Shown one piece after another: positions 33,012-43,770 of a stretch of 64,000 nt of DNA. Below the pieces are notes generated by a model. It was not told where the DNA came from, searched no databases, and saw nothing but the letters and a program-made list of their open reading frames with translations. The position numbers and the translations under genes were made by a program. This DNA comes from Anthoceros angustus (taxonomy: Eukaryota > Streptophyta > Anthocerotopsida > Anthocerotales > Anthocerotaceae), in assembly GCA_010909165.1 (NCBI GenBank), contig MU008160.1:248001-312000 (forward strand). The letters are read 5' to 3'. Numbering within the stretch: the stretch's first letter is position 1; every line of letters begins with the position of its first letter.

Positions 33012-35560
33012 GAGTGTCACTATTGTCACAAAGGGTCACTTCAAAGAGAGTGCGAGAAGTTCAAAAGGACCAAGGAAGAAGAAGAAGAAGCGGGGGCGAC
33101 AAGAAGGCGACTTGGTTCGAGTTGGAAGAGTTAAACTCTGTTGAGGACGGAGATGTCCTTATCTCTTCTTACTTGAATCTGCAATTAACCCGTGGATAGT
33201 CATTTATTACGCAATTGGATAATTGACTGGTGCATCTTTCCATGTTACTCCTCATAGAGTGGTTTTACGTATGATGCTACAAGGAAAGGATGCGTTAGGC
33301 TTGGAAATAACTATGCATGCGGATCGCGTGGTGATGTGCAACTCAAGTTTGACAACGGATCTTCATTCATCTTTGAAGGGCGTTAGGCATGTTCGAAGTT
33401 GACAAAGAGCATGATTAGCGCGGCGGTTGGATGATCTTTGGTTACCACTTGGTTTGGGGATCACTCTTGGAAGATCTCCAAAGGTTCTCTTGTGTTAGCT
33501 CGTGGATCGAAGTGTGGCACTTTGTACTCACTTGTAAACCATCAAAAGATCATGTGATCGTGGGCAGCCAAATGTTTCCTTGTGGCATTGCGGTTAGGAC
33601 ATATGTCTCGAGAAGGGAATGAAGGTTTTATCTCGTTACGGTTATATCCTGTTCTTAACTTCTCGATCTCTCGATGTGTGAGCCTTTGTTTATATGGGAA
33701 GCAGACAAAATCATCACATCGAACAAGAGGTAAAAGTAGGAGTAAACCTCTTGAGTTGGTTCACGATGATGTATGTGGACCTATGCCTCTTGCATCATTA
33801 GGCGGTGCCTCTTATTTTGTCACTTTCATAGATGATTTCTCACGCAAGGTGTGGGTTTATCCTTTGAGGAAAAAGGATGAAGTTACGGTGTTTGAAATTT
33901 GTCACCCTTGTAGAGAATCGATGCCACGATTGAAGTGTCTATATATGTGTAGATATATGTATGTGTAGATATATGTATGTGTAGATATATGTATGTGATA
34001 TTTATACATGTGGCATGCATATATGTGTAGATATATGTATGTGGTATTTATACATGTGGCATGCATATATGTGGCATGCATGTGTGGTGTGTATGTATGG
34101 ATGTAAGTACATATATGTGGCATGCATGTATGTGTAGATATATGTATGTGTAGATATATGTATGTGATATTTATACATGTGGCATGCATGTATGTGGTAT
34201 TTATACATGTGGCATGCATGTATGTGTAGATATATGTATGTGTAGATATATGTATGTGATATTTATACATGTGGCATGCATGTATGTGTAGATATATGTA
34301 TGTGTAGATATATGTATGTGATATTTATACATGTGGCATGCATATATGTGGCATGCATGTGTGGTGTGTATGTATGGGTGAGGCATCTTGCCATGTTCCA
34401 AAAGAGTTTCGGGACAAGTTGGCACCTAAGTCCAAGAAATGTATTTTTCTTGGCTATGGTGATTCGTGAGATGGGATACCGTTTGTGGGATCCGAGGCTA
34501 GAAAGGTTGTTCGTACTAACGTGTTCTTCAATGAGAACAAGATGCAGAAGCCTACTCCAAGCGTGGAGGTGCGAAGGGTGATCTTCCAAGAAGATGGACA
34601 TGATCATCATGGGCGGGTTGATAACCGTGGTAATGTGCGAGCACATTCCTCCACCGTAGATGAACCAAGAGTCGAACAAGCACCTATAGAGGTGCACGTG
34701 CGTAGGTCGAGGCGATTACACGACCTCGGTATGATCCATCTGGATTATGTATCGACAGTTGTGGGGAACCCTCTTCTTACAAAGAGGCCATGTCAATGAG
34801 TAACAAAGAGAAGTGGGAGAAGGCCATGCGATCGAAATGAATTATGCATAAGAACCAAACTTGGGAGTTGGTTGGTTGCCTAGGATAAGAAGGCACTAGT
34901 GCAAATGGGTGTACAAGATGAAGGTCATACCGCTTGATGGCAAACCAAAGTACAAGGCACGATTGGTTGCTAAGGGTTTCAAGCAACAACAGGCATTGAC
35001 TTTGATGAGATTTTCTCACGATAGTCAAAATGACAACTTTGCGATGTGTTCTTGCTTTGGTTGCGGGATGATATGGAACTTATGCGGATGGATGTCAAGG
35101 CGGCATTCTTGCATGGTGACCTTCAAGAGGGCGTCTACATGCGACAACGGAAGGTTTTGTTGAGAAGGGCAAAGAGAATCGGTGTGCGAGGTTGAGGAAG
35201 AGCCTTTATGGTTTGAAGCAGGCACCAGTGGTATCACAAGTTCCACTCATTTATGCTTTCTCAAGGCTACAAGCGTGGCGATGAGGATCATTGCCTCTAT
35301 CTGAAGCAAGCTAAGGATCAAAGCTTGCTCATTTTGATCCTCTATGTGGATGATATGCTAATTCTTTGGAGCAGTCTTGATGAGATTTGTTGAAGTCAAA
35401 GTTGAATGCTCACTTTGAATGACGAGACTTGGGAGGCGAGCCATATACTTGGCATGCATTCGAATATATAAGCGCCCCGCTTTATTTGTCTCGACGGAAT
35501 ACATTAACGAGTGCTTCAACGTTTCAACATGGACCCTTTGGAAGGTTAGAGCTGATGATC
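33012..35560 (+). pseudogene. Ty1/Copia retrotransposon gag-pol, broken
   Basis: In order on the plus strand: a CCHC-like zinc knuckle (ECHYCHKGSLQRECEKFK, about 33014); protease-region remnants (IIDWCISFHVTPHR, about 33220); GAG-pre-integrase (LWHCG, then MKVLSRYGY, about 33590); and an integrase core (LELVHDDVCGPMPLASLGG, then ASYFVTFIDDFSRKVWVYPL, 33750-33870). After the ATGTATG satellite come the integrase C-terminus (KKCIFLGYGD, then GYRLWDPEARKV), and reverse transcriptase (VIPLDGKPKYKARLVAKGFK, LRKSLYGLKQAP, LYVDDMLIL at about 35341, then LYLSRRN near 35480). It has many stops and frame breaks and no RNase H. Neither LTR was identified. The 5' part is missing, replaced by the CACTA array at 33010. 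Confidence 0.88.
33945..34376. repeat. ATATATGTATGTG / GGCATGCATG minisatellite
   Basis: Composed of TGTAGATATATGTATG units and a longer unit containing TGATATTTATACATGTGGCA, repeated many times. It interrupts the Copia integrase between the core (ending at FEICH near 33900) and the C-terminal part (from about 34380), so it expanded or inserted after the element arrived. Confidence 0.9.
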
Positions 35561-36285
35561 TTGTGCGAGGCTGGCCTAGATTTCATGGAGAAGAAATGGT
35601 GCTCTGACGATTAGTGCAAGAGTGTGCCCGCCCGAGAACCAAAACGCAAGAGGCGGCCAAGGAAGAGGCCGCAAAATTGGATTTGGGGCTCTTAGCCGTG
35701 TATGGCGAAGAATCGGAAGATGGGAGCTGGTGATTGACCCGCAGAGGAAGAAAACTCGAAGCTGCGGTGCGCTCATGAAGCTGGGAAGTGAGAGTTAACA
35801 ATGGATGGGTGACTTGCTCGTATGCTTGGTTGGGTTGGCCAAGTGGATTTTGTGTTTCCTTGAATCGAAAGTTAGATCACATGGCGGACCACTTCACGGT
35901 CTTCCTTCATGAGGTGGTCAAGGCACGCAGATCGATTGGGGAGGATGATTTTGAAAGAGCGTGTGAAGAGAAGGCGAATTTGCTCTCCCTCCTCGGCCTT
36001 CCTTGATTTCACCCTTTTGATTCATGTGTTTGAGCATTCGGATGCCTAACGGAGTTGGGCCGTGTCGCCCTTCATAGGAAACCGGTCGAGAGAACTCAAG
36101 GTGGAGGAGGAATATAAGGAGGATTCGGAAGGACTCCGGGTTGGGAATGCGCCTCACTAGAGGATTCGGATGAGGGTGGGGAGGTTTCCAAAGGCAAGAG
36201 GAAGAGGGTAGCAACGGCGGGGGTCGGCCAAAAGGGGGCGGAGGAAGAACCCAGCTACACCTAGGGTCACGAGGTCGAAATCAAG
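35560..36285 (+). other. Degenerate coding-like stretch, unrecognised
   Basis: Plus-strand frames give short protein-like stretches broken by stops: LDHMADHFTVFLHEVVKARR and SIGEDDFERACEEKANLLSL near 35875-36000, then RKRVATAGVGQKGAEEEPSY near 36200. They lead into the Lys-Glu-Leu repeat at 36290. This may be the remains of a transposon-associated protein with a coiled-coil, but no family was recognised. Copia homology ends near 35550. Confidence 0.3.
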
Positions 36286-36287
36286 AA

Positions 36288-36554
36288 GATGAAGGAGAAG
36301 TTGCTCAAGGAGAAGTTGCTCAAGGAGAAGTTGCTCAAGGAGAAGTTGCTCAAGGAGAAGTTGCTCAAGGAGAAGTTGCTCAAGGAGAAGTTGCTCAAGG
36401 AGAAGTTGCTCAAGGAGAAGTTGCTCAAGGAGAAGTTGCTCAAGGAGAAGTTGCTCAAGGAGAAGTTGCTCAAGGAGAAGTTGCTCAAGGAGAAGTTGCT
36501 CAAGGAGAAGTTGCTCAAGGAGAAGTTGCTCAAGGAGAAGTTGCTCAAGGACAT
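36288..36554. repeat. 15-bp tandem repeat, about 17 identical units
   Basis: AAGGAGAAGTTGCTC is repeated essentially without variation from 36290 to 36550. The plus frame reads KEKLL repeatedly, flanked by EVEIKKM before and KDILAISP after, so it expanded inside a coding or formerly coding segment. Perfect identity argues for very recent expansion or an assembly artefact. Confidence 0.93.
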
Positions 36555-36784
36555 TTTGGCGATATCTCCTTAACCCGACCCGGCGCAAGAGGCGAGTGGT
36601 GACGGCTCGCGTCACGAGAACTATTGTGGAAGGGAAGCCATTGGGTACTCCATTGCCTCCATATGTGAAACTTTCAAGCGCGGATTGCCCAAGCTCGAGG
36701 AGGACAAAGGCTGAAATGGAGAAGGTCCCATACTCATCGTGTAGGGAGTTTGATGTATGCAATGATTGCTACGTCCACGACATT

Positions 36785-38520
36785 GCCTTGTCATTTAGGT
36801 TGTAAATGACGCGTTGTAAATGAAGTTGTAAATGACGTTGTAAATGAAGTTGTAAATGACGTTGTAAAACTAGCGATTCGTGAATTTTGAGGTTGTAAAT
36901 GACGTTGTAAATGAGGTTGTAAATGACGCGTTGTAAATGACGTTGTAAACCACGTTGTAAATGAGGTTGTAAATTACGTTGTAAATGAGGTTGCAAATGA
37001 GGTTGCAAATGAGGTTGCAAATGAGGTTGAGGAAGAGCCTTTATGGTTTGAAGCAGGCACCGGTGGTATCACAAGTTCCACTCATTTATGCTTTCTCAAG
37101 GCTACAAGCGTGGCGATGAGGATCATTGCCTCTATCGAAGCAAGCTAAGGATCAAAGCTTGCTCATTTTGATCCTCTATGTGGATGATATGCTAATTCTT
37201 TGGAGCAGTCTTGATGAGATTTTGTTGAAGTCAAAGTTGAATGCTCACTTTGAATGACGAGACTTGGGAGGCGAGCCATATACTTGGCATGCGTTGTAAA
37301 TGAGGTTGTAAATGGCGTTGTCATTTAGGTTGTAAATGACGTTGTAAATTACGTTGTAAAGTAAGGGTGTTTGAAGGTTGTAAATGAAGTTGTAAATGGC
37401 GTTGTCATTTAGGTTGTAAACCACGTTGTAAACCACGTTGTAAACCACGTTGTAAATATACCCACTTTACAACCTAGATTACAAGGCAACCACGTTGTAA
37501 ATGAGGTTGCAAATGAGGTTGTAAATGAAGTTGTAAATGACGCGTTGTAAATGACGCGTTGTAAAGTAAGGGTGTTTGAAGGTTGTAAATGAGGTTGCAA
37601 ATGAGGTTGTAAATTACGTTGTAAACCACGTTGTAAATTACGTTGTAAATGAGGTTGCAAATGAGGTTGCAAATGAGGTTGTAAATGACGTTGTAAACCA
37701 CGTTGTAAATGACGCGTTGTAAATGACGCGTTGTAAATGAAGTTGTAAATGAGGTTGCAAATGAGGTTGTAAATGACGCGTTGTAAATGGCGTTGTCATT
37801 TAGGTTGTAAATGAGGTTGCAAATGAGGTTGTAAATGAGGTTGCAAATGAGGTTGTAAATGACGTTGTAAATGAGGTTGCAAATGAGGTTGTAAATGACG
37901 TTGTAAACCACGTTGTAAATGACGTTGTAAATGACGCGTTGTAAATGGCGTTGTCATTTAGGTTGTAAATTACGTTGTAAACCACGTTGTAAATGACGCG
38001 TTGTAAATGAGGTTGCAAATGAGGTTGCAAATGAGGTTGTAAACCACGTTGTAAATGGCGTTGTCATTTAGGTTGTAAATGACGTTGTAAAGTAAGGGTG
38101 TTTGAAGGTTGTAAATGACGCGTTGTAAATGAAGTTGTAAATGAGGTTGCAAATGAGGTTGCAAATGAGGTTGCAAATGAGGTTGTAAATGAAGTTGTAA
38201 ATGACGCGTTGTAAATGACGTTGTAAACCACGTTGTAAATGAGGTTGTAAATATACCCACTTTACAACCTAGATTACAAGGCAACCACGTTGTAAATGAC
38301 GTTGTAAATGAGGTTGTAAATGGCGTTGTCATTTAGGTTGTAAATGACGCGTTGTAAACCACGTTGTAAATATACCCACTTTACAACCTAGATTACAAGG
38401 CAACCACGTTGTAAACGACCTTGTAAACCACGTTGTAAACCACGTTGTAAATGACGTTGTAAATGAGGTTGCAAATGAGGTTGTAAACCACGTTGTAAAT
38501 GAAGTTGTAAAATTGGCCTT
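36785..38520. repeat. Second GTTGTAAA-NNNN array (CACTA subterminal type)
   Basis: Same 12-bp organisation as 31010-33010. Here GAGGTTGCAAAT and GACGTTGTAAAT units dominate, with recurring higher-order phrases GGCGTTGTCATTTAGGTTGT, AGTAAGGGTGTTTGAAGG and ACCCACTTTACAACCTAGAT appearing several times each. No terminal inverted repeat was found. It is interrupted at 37021-37292 by a Copia fragment. The join at 36785 falls on the shared bases TTGTCATTTAGG. Confidence 0.88.
37021..37292 (+). pseudogene. Copia reverse-transcriptase fragment embedded in the array
   Basis: Bases about 37024-37290 repeat 35191-35455 almost exactly (LRKSLYGLKQAP through LYVDDMLIL to the GGCATGC near the end). Both edges join the 12-bp array at shared bases: GAGGTTG on the left and GGCATGC on the right. 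This is a secondary copy and not an independent element. Confidence 0.9.
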
Positions 38521-38800
38521 TAAGTGGGAGGTTGTAAGGGTATTAAAGCCCAATGTACTTAGACTAATACACTTAGTCTAAGTTAGGTGTCGATTAAGTA
38601 TCATTAGTTTAGCAAGCTAATCACTAGGAAGCTTCTTGTGCTCCTTCCTAGGGGCTTCTTGTGGAGCTTCCTAGGAGCCTATTGGAGGGTATAAATACCC
38701 TCCAAGCCTCATCTCAATGTGAGAGAGTTACACTTGCCTCCTCCTCTCCTCTCCATTTTCCACCATCATGGGCTGCCACACGATCCTTCATAGACAAAAC
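38520..38800 (+). promoter_or_regulatory. Possible promoter or LTR-like leader with TATA box
   Basis: After the array ends the sequence becomes unique. A GGTATAAATACCC TATA-like box lies at about 38689, a CT-rich leader (CTCCTCCTCTCCTCTCC) follows about 50 bp downstream, and an ATG is at 38768. Upstream is an inverted repeat CTTAGACTAATACACTTAGTCTAAG-like at about 38558. The layout resembles a plant core promoter or a retrotransposon LTR/leader. The ORF after the ATG is short (66 codons) and runs into array sequence at 38920, so no intact gene is attached. Confidence 0.35.
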
Positions 38801-39009
38801 TGGCAAAAGCTACGCCATCTTTTTGTAATTCTTGTTAGGTCTGGATTTTGGACTCTAGTGACGAAATGGAGTCTGCTGTGGTGCAAACATGAGGTCCCAA
38901 TGCTTACTTGCTTGTTGAAGGTTGTAAATGAGGTTGCAAATGAGGTTGTAAATGACGTTGTAAAGTAAGGGTGTTTGAAAATTGTAAAATCGTTGTAAAT
39001 ATACCCACT

Positions 39010-39225
39010 TTACAACAAGCGGCTTGTAAGGCCATGAGGCGATTTTCTACTCAGTTGATTGCGATGTTGATCAGTATGCGAGGATGAGGGCAAGATCTTT
39101 ACAATAAGCGGCTTGTAAGGCCATGAGACGATTTTCTACTCAGTTGATTGCGATGTTGATTAGTATGCGAGGATAAGGGCAAGATCTTTACAACAAGCGG
39201 CTTGTAAGGCCATGAGACTCGAGAC
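39010..39225. repeat. ~88-bp tandem repeat, 2.5 units
   Basis: ACAAxAAGCGGCTTGTAAGG, then GATTTTCTACTCAGTTGATT and GGGCAAGATCTTT recur at about 39013, 39100 and 39189. The third unit breaks off at GCCATGAGAC and joins unrelated sequence. 39225-39540 has no supported gene. Confidence 0.8.
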
Positions 39226-39542
39226 GGAAAGCACTCCATCTTAGTACTAATACGCCCCAAGGGGGCTTGACTGCGGAGTTCCACAGTTTGAATGTCACTC
39301 CTTGAAGGGAGGATGCCTTATTACAGTGGCCGAGATGCCACTGGCCATGGTAGGAGTCAGGACATGGGAGCATCACGGGTGGGGTTCGCTGATGGGAACG
39401 TATCGAGCGTAGAGCATGCTTCACATGGGGGACATGACATATGGGCATGGATGCATGAAGACATGAAAAATTTTGAAAATTGTAAAATCGTTGTAAACCA
39501 CGTTGTAAACCACGTTGTAAATGCGGAAAGGTAGGAGACGAT

Positions 39543-39680
39543 ATGGGTGAGATTTATCGAATAAGTTCAAGTTTCAACTTTTATTGGAAGGTGAGAGAAG
39601 ATTGGGGTGAGATTTATCAAATAAGTTCAAGTTTCAACTTTTATTGGAAGGTGGGAGAAGATTGGGGTGTGATCCATCAA
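39543..39680. repeat. 62-bp direct repeat, two units
   Basis: GGTGAGATTTATC, then AATAAGTTCAAGTTTCAACT and GGAAGGTG, GAGAAGATTGGGG occur twice, followed by AT-rich non-coding sequence up to 39930. Confidence 0.75.
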
Positions 39681-39928
39681 ATATATTATACTGAAAATGC
39701 TGAAAATGTAAAACTTTATGAGTTTAAGATGCAGAAAACAAGGAAACTAGGGTTTGTGTGAAAAATTAGGACCTGTTTAGGGGAGGTCTATGCATATCCA
39801 TTAGTTCTATATAGATACTTATGTATTTTAATAAATATGAGAATTTAATAAATTATTTTTTATAAATGTTAAAATTTTGAAAATATAAATATTATATGTT
39901 CAACCTCATTTTTTCAAAAAATAATTAT

Positions 39929-39983
39929 TTCGGCATCATCCTGTTGAACCATCCCTCAAGTGGTTCAACAGGATGATGCCGAA
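39929..39983. repeat. Perfect 23-bp inverted repeat (hairpin)
   Basis: The left arm 39929-39951 and right arm 39961-39983 are exactly complementary (core GGCATCATCCTGTTGAACCA). The 9-base loop is TCCCTCAAG. Flanks are AT-rich with no target duplication seen. It could be a transcription terminator-like or small-RNA hairpin, or a minimal MITE remnant. Nothing decides between them. 39984-40588 holds no supported gene and may include the 3' flank of the G-gamma gene. Confidence 0.85.
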
Positions 39984-40588
39984 TAGGTACGGCATTAAGA
40001 AACAGCATCAGAAATTATCAACCCTCCATCCAACAGATACAAGAATCACACTTATTTAAAAGTTTTAAACGGGGTACATGTTATCTGGACTCTTTCGTCT
40101 GTGTGGCCCTTTTACAAACTACTTTGATAACTATGTGTCAAAGGTGTCTAAAATACGCTGCACAGCTCTGTTACGCACACTCACCGACCCGAAACGCCTG
40201 TGCAGAATCCTAGGCAGCACAAGAACCGTTCGGCCCTGTCAGTCAACCGCTGCAAATGCGAGCGAGCGATTTGCAGCGTACCTCGAGTTCAGAAAATTCG
40301 AGTTGTGTACCCAATTCGAGTCGTTCCTCTGAATTCAGAATGACTTTGAGCCAAAATCAGTTTCTTCACTGCACCAGCCCTGGCTCCTAGTCTTGGGAAA
40401 CAGACACTACAACGGATGATGCGTAACATGACCGCAGCATCCGTCAGGGATGTGGAGCCACTTTGCCACTTTATGCAAACAATGTCTGCTGTTATACATT
40501 AAGAATACAAACAAAGCTCAGGTACAACGAGGAAACCCTCAACTCATACCATCAGCAACAGAACAACGAAGCCAGCCTGAAGCAATCC

Positions 40589-41241
40589 CTATCCCTGCAA
40601 ACAACCCCAGCAACCCTGCGACGCAGTCGTCGGCTCAAACCATCTATGCCAGTCCTTGCTCCCAGGACCTACGGCACTGCAGGCAAACGAACACATCAGT
40701 CTCATCCACTTAACATCGTCAGAAATCAAACATTAGCATCCCGACACCGAGCCGCACAGCATATCACCTAAAACAAGCACAAAGAACCGAACACTCAACT
40801 TCCTGAACCACGCCGTTACCTGGGAATGAACGGGTCTGGACAACTGTCGATGAATTTCACCAACCTGCCATCCATCCCGCAGCTGTGCCTCAAAAACCTC
40901 TTCTCCGCAACAAGCCATCATGGATCAGACCAAAACCAGGCACAAGGCTTACTCTCTGCAGCCGTGCGATGCCGGAGGTACCCGCTCCAGCTCCCTCAGC
41001 TCCTCCTGCCCGGCACACATGTTTCAGCAAACCCGCGGACTGTCTTGCAAAAATGCAGCTGCTCATTGTCCTCCGGCAGGCTCACCTGAAGAGCCCGTAT
41101 CTCTTGGTGAAGCCGGCTCAGCTCGGCGCGCTTCCGATGCCGACCGCGCACATCCGGAGCCGGAGGCGGCGTGGGAGGCTGCTGCAGCACGCGGGCCCTG
41201 TACGGCGACCCGTTGCCAGAAATTTGGCCTCCCTGCTGCAT
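40589..41241 (-). CDS. Heterotrimeric G-protein gamma subunit
   Basis: Four exons on the minus strand have consistent phases: 41241-41086, 41005-40953, 40864-40820 and 40676-40589. Introns are GT-AG of 80, 88 and 143 nt. The 113-residue product has a G-gamma-like helical segment (RGRHRKRAELSRLHQEIRAL, EELRELERVPPASHGCRE), the conserved LVKFIDSCPDPFIP block, and GPGSKDWHRWFEP near the end (DPLLP and W-x-x-W-F motifs of plant gamma subunits). It would pair with G-beta at the plasma membrane. The C-terminus is ...GCWGCLQG and lacks a CaaX prenylation box, as in type B plant gammas; nearby cysteines could be acylated (inference). I chose the ATG at 41241. The frame is open further upstream, so a longer N-terminus cannot be excluded. 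No second copy is in the window. Confidence 0.85.
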
Positions 41242-41570
41242 TCTAGGCGCAGATACGAGCTCCAGCTTGCGCAACCCTGCTGAACAAACCACTCCAGATT
41301 CAGGAATGCCGCTCTGAAGACCCCGGGAGCTAGGAGCAACCAGCTCGCTTGCAAGCTGTGACATCAGAACTCCTTGCAAGCTGTGCCACCACAAAAAACA
41401 CACAAACGACGAACACCTCGAAGATCGCACCTGCAAGGTCTCGTCCCTCGCCGAGGGGAAGGTAGAGATTGTAAGCATGTGTGCTACATACGAATTTAGT
41501 GGAAGCGTTTGAGACGACTTCTCGAATGAGACGGCGTTTCAAAGCCCATACGACTTCTCAAGGATTTGAC

Positions 41571-41640
41571 GACTTCCCTCGGCTGAGACGACTTCCCTCG
41601 GCTGAGACGACTTCCCTCGGCTGAGACGACTTCTCAAGGC
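41571..41640. repeat. 19-bp tandem repeat upstream of G-gamma
   Basis: GACTTCCCTCGGCTGAGAC recurs at 41571, 41590 and 41609, with a variant at 41628, between the G-gamma start and the DUF1350 stop (the only ~580 bp that could hold the G-gamma promoter). Confidence 0.85.
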
Positions 41641-41823
41641 TGTGATGCAAGACGTGTGTAGGCCATGGTTGTACGTGGTCAGGATCCCAGGAAGCTGGGT
41701 CAATACCAGCCAAGGGTACATGGAGGTGCAGTGCAGCTCATCACCTTGTCCATTTCCCCTTTCCTACTTTCCTTCCATGGAATCGTCCATCTCTGCTATG
41801 AAAATGAACAAGCAGAAAGGACA

Positions 41824-43770
41824 TCACAGAAGGTCGAACCAGTCCACAATGCTCCTTGCTGTCCCCCGCAGATCAGCCAGAGCAGCGTTCCTGAGAACCT
41901 GGCCGATGGCATCGATGGGGGTGTAGACGTCTCCAGTGCGCCACCTCAGGTCCTGTGGTGGTTTTGCAGGCACACAGCAGGTTAAGGGAAGCGGGTGGCA
42001 GTGGCAGCAGGTAGCTCGAGGGGGAAGGTAGACGTACTGGAGCAAGAGGAGTTGCATGGGTCCCTGCTAGGATGATCTTCTGGAGCTTGCCTCCAAGGGA
42101 CTGGATGCGAGGTTGCAGGAGCTCCTCCAGGATGTCAGTTTCGTCGATGGTGTCGACCGTGTACTTGACCTGCAGGACGAGGGGATGGAGTGCTCAGAGT
42201 GGGAGCAAGGGCCCGGGGCAGGGAGTGGGAGAGGGGAGAGTGGGCACCAGAAGGGTATTGGGTATGGAGTACGATGCTGCTATGTTTCTGCGGTTGGCGG
42301 CGGGTGTGGGCGTGAACTCTGAGACGCCTTCTGTTACCTGTTGCACTTGGAGGTGAAGTCAGCTTAGCAATGGCTGGATGCATCTAGAGGGGATGAGGTT
42401 TAGTACCCAGGAACCATACCTGAGTCAGGACTCCTGGGATCTGGCTCAAGAAGTTGCTGACGGATGTAACATCTGACTTTGGAACCACTTTTGGGCCCAG
42501 GAAATTTCCGACAGCTGGGACAACCTCATCTGCAGAATACCACACCTGCTGGTTAGTGCTCTTGTGGGGATGGTGTTAACCTGGAAGCAGAGGTCGAAAT
42601 GGTAGCAATACCTGCCACAAATTGCACGAAGCTAGTTACAGGAGAGGCTGACGCCAAAGGAGCGATTTGAACAATCCTTGGTCCGACCTGTGTGGCAAAA
42701 ATGAGAGATGGGATTGAATGCAGCGATATAGGCCAAGATGCAGAAGCTCGAGCTGGGCAGTCTTGCTGTACCTGATCGAAGTAGGGGACAGCCTCCGATG
42801 CTGATTTGTTGTTGAAAGAAACTAGGGCATTTGCCTGTGCATTCAAGTTCCAAGAACAATGACATACAAAGAAGGAGAAGCCTCAATTTGCATGGCCTGA
42901 CGTGAAAAGTCTAAACACAGAAAGCAAGGAGCAGAGACGTCCCACCCCAACTCAAACTCTACCTTGGGCAATTTTCGATCCTTGCAGACGCATCCAATGA
43001 GAACTGCATGAGAGCCCCATTGCTGGAGACAAGCAATGCAATATAAACCAAGTAGTTATGGAAAAAACTCATCCCGACACTCCACAGTCTGCTGTTCCTT
43101 GAGAGAGTATTTGCACGGAAGAAGACAAGAGCTTACCTGTGCCCGACGCTGTAGATTGGCAGATTTGCAACATCCTCAGCAGACAAGCCGGCTGGGGCAA
43201 ATCCTGAATCCAACAAGATATCGAGGGAATCATTGAACTTCCGATGAAGCTCCAAAGCGCATGCTGAATGGTCAAACGTTATGCTATACGGAGTTGCCAC
43301 GATCAGATAGCCCTCCTTTGCCAAGAGTTCAATGAAAAGCCTGGGCGGGCAACGACGTCACGGATCAAAATGCACTGCCGCATCCAGATAGCCATGACAC
43401 AGATTTCATGCATAACAGAAACACGACCTTGCCAAGGAAATGTGATGGTACCTGTAGGTTAGCTCAGGGCTCGGCCGATGAATGCACCGCCCAGGAAATG
43501 TATCAACCCCTTGGGCTTCCTGCTCCTCGACAGCACCGGTGAGTGAACAAAGGATTCTCCCACCTTCACACCAGGCTCTCTGCCATACCTGACTGCTTCA
43601 GAGAACGTGCTGCGTGTGGCCAGGCAGCGTCGGCGAGCCTTCACCTCCCCACAACCCACAACACATCTCCCAGGAACAGCATGACGCAGTCCTGGTCCCC
43701 AAGAGGAGAACTCGCAGGGCGCCAATTGTGAAAACCCTCCCACATTCTAGGGGTCGGGGATGCGGAGCGC
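41824..43770 (-). CDS. DUF1350 family protein, copy 1
   Basis: Exons on minus by splice phase: first exon to 43452, then 43340-43137, 43022-42963, 42834-42772, 42687-42612, 42529-42420, 42337-42248, 42169-42038 and 41952-41824. All introns are GT-AG. Blocks match plant DUF1350 (alpha/beta-hydrolase-like, plastid-targeted in several plants; function poorly known): KGLIHFLGGAFIGRA, YLIVATPYSITFDH, NGALMQ, NKSASEAVPYFDQ, VGPRIVQIAPL, EFTPTPAANRR, DTIDETDILEELLQ, and the end YTPIDAIGQ...IVDWFDLL. Copy 1 has the best 3' half. Two one-base deficits relative to copy 3 break the frame: GGGCTCGG near 43472 (first exon) and AACTGCATG near 42992 (exon 3), both beside CTG. The 5' end is lost: at about 43775 the sequence joins other DUF1350 scraps instead of the normal first-exon start. 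Confidence 0.8.

Noticed and set aside
36157-36762. 201-codon minus-strand ORF rich in LLLEQ
   Set aside because: It is the complement of the 15-bp KEKLL repeat.
38768-38968. 66-codon ORF after the TATA-like element as a gene
   Set aside because: It runs into GTTGTAAATGAG array sequence and has no recognisable domain.
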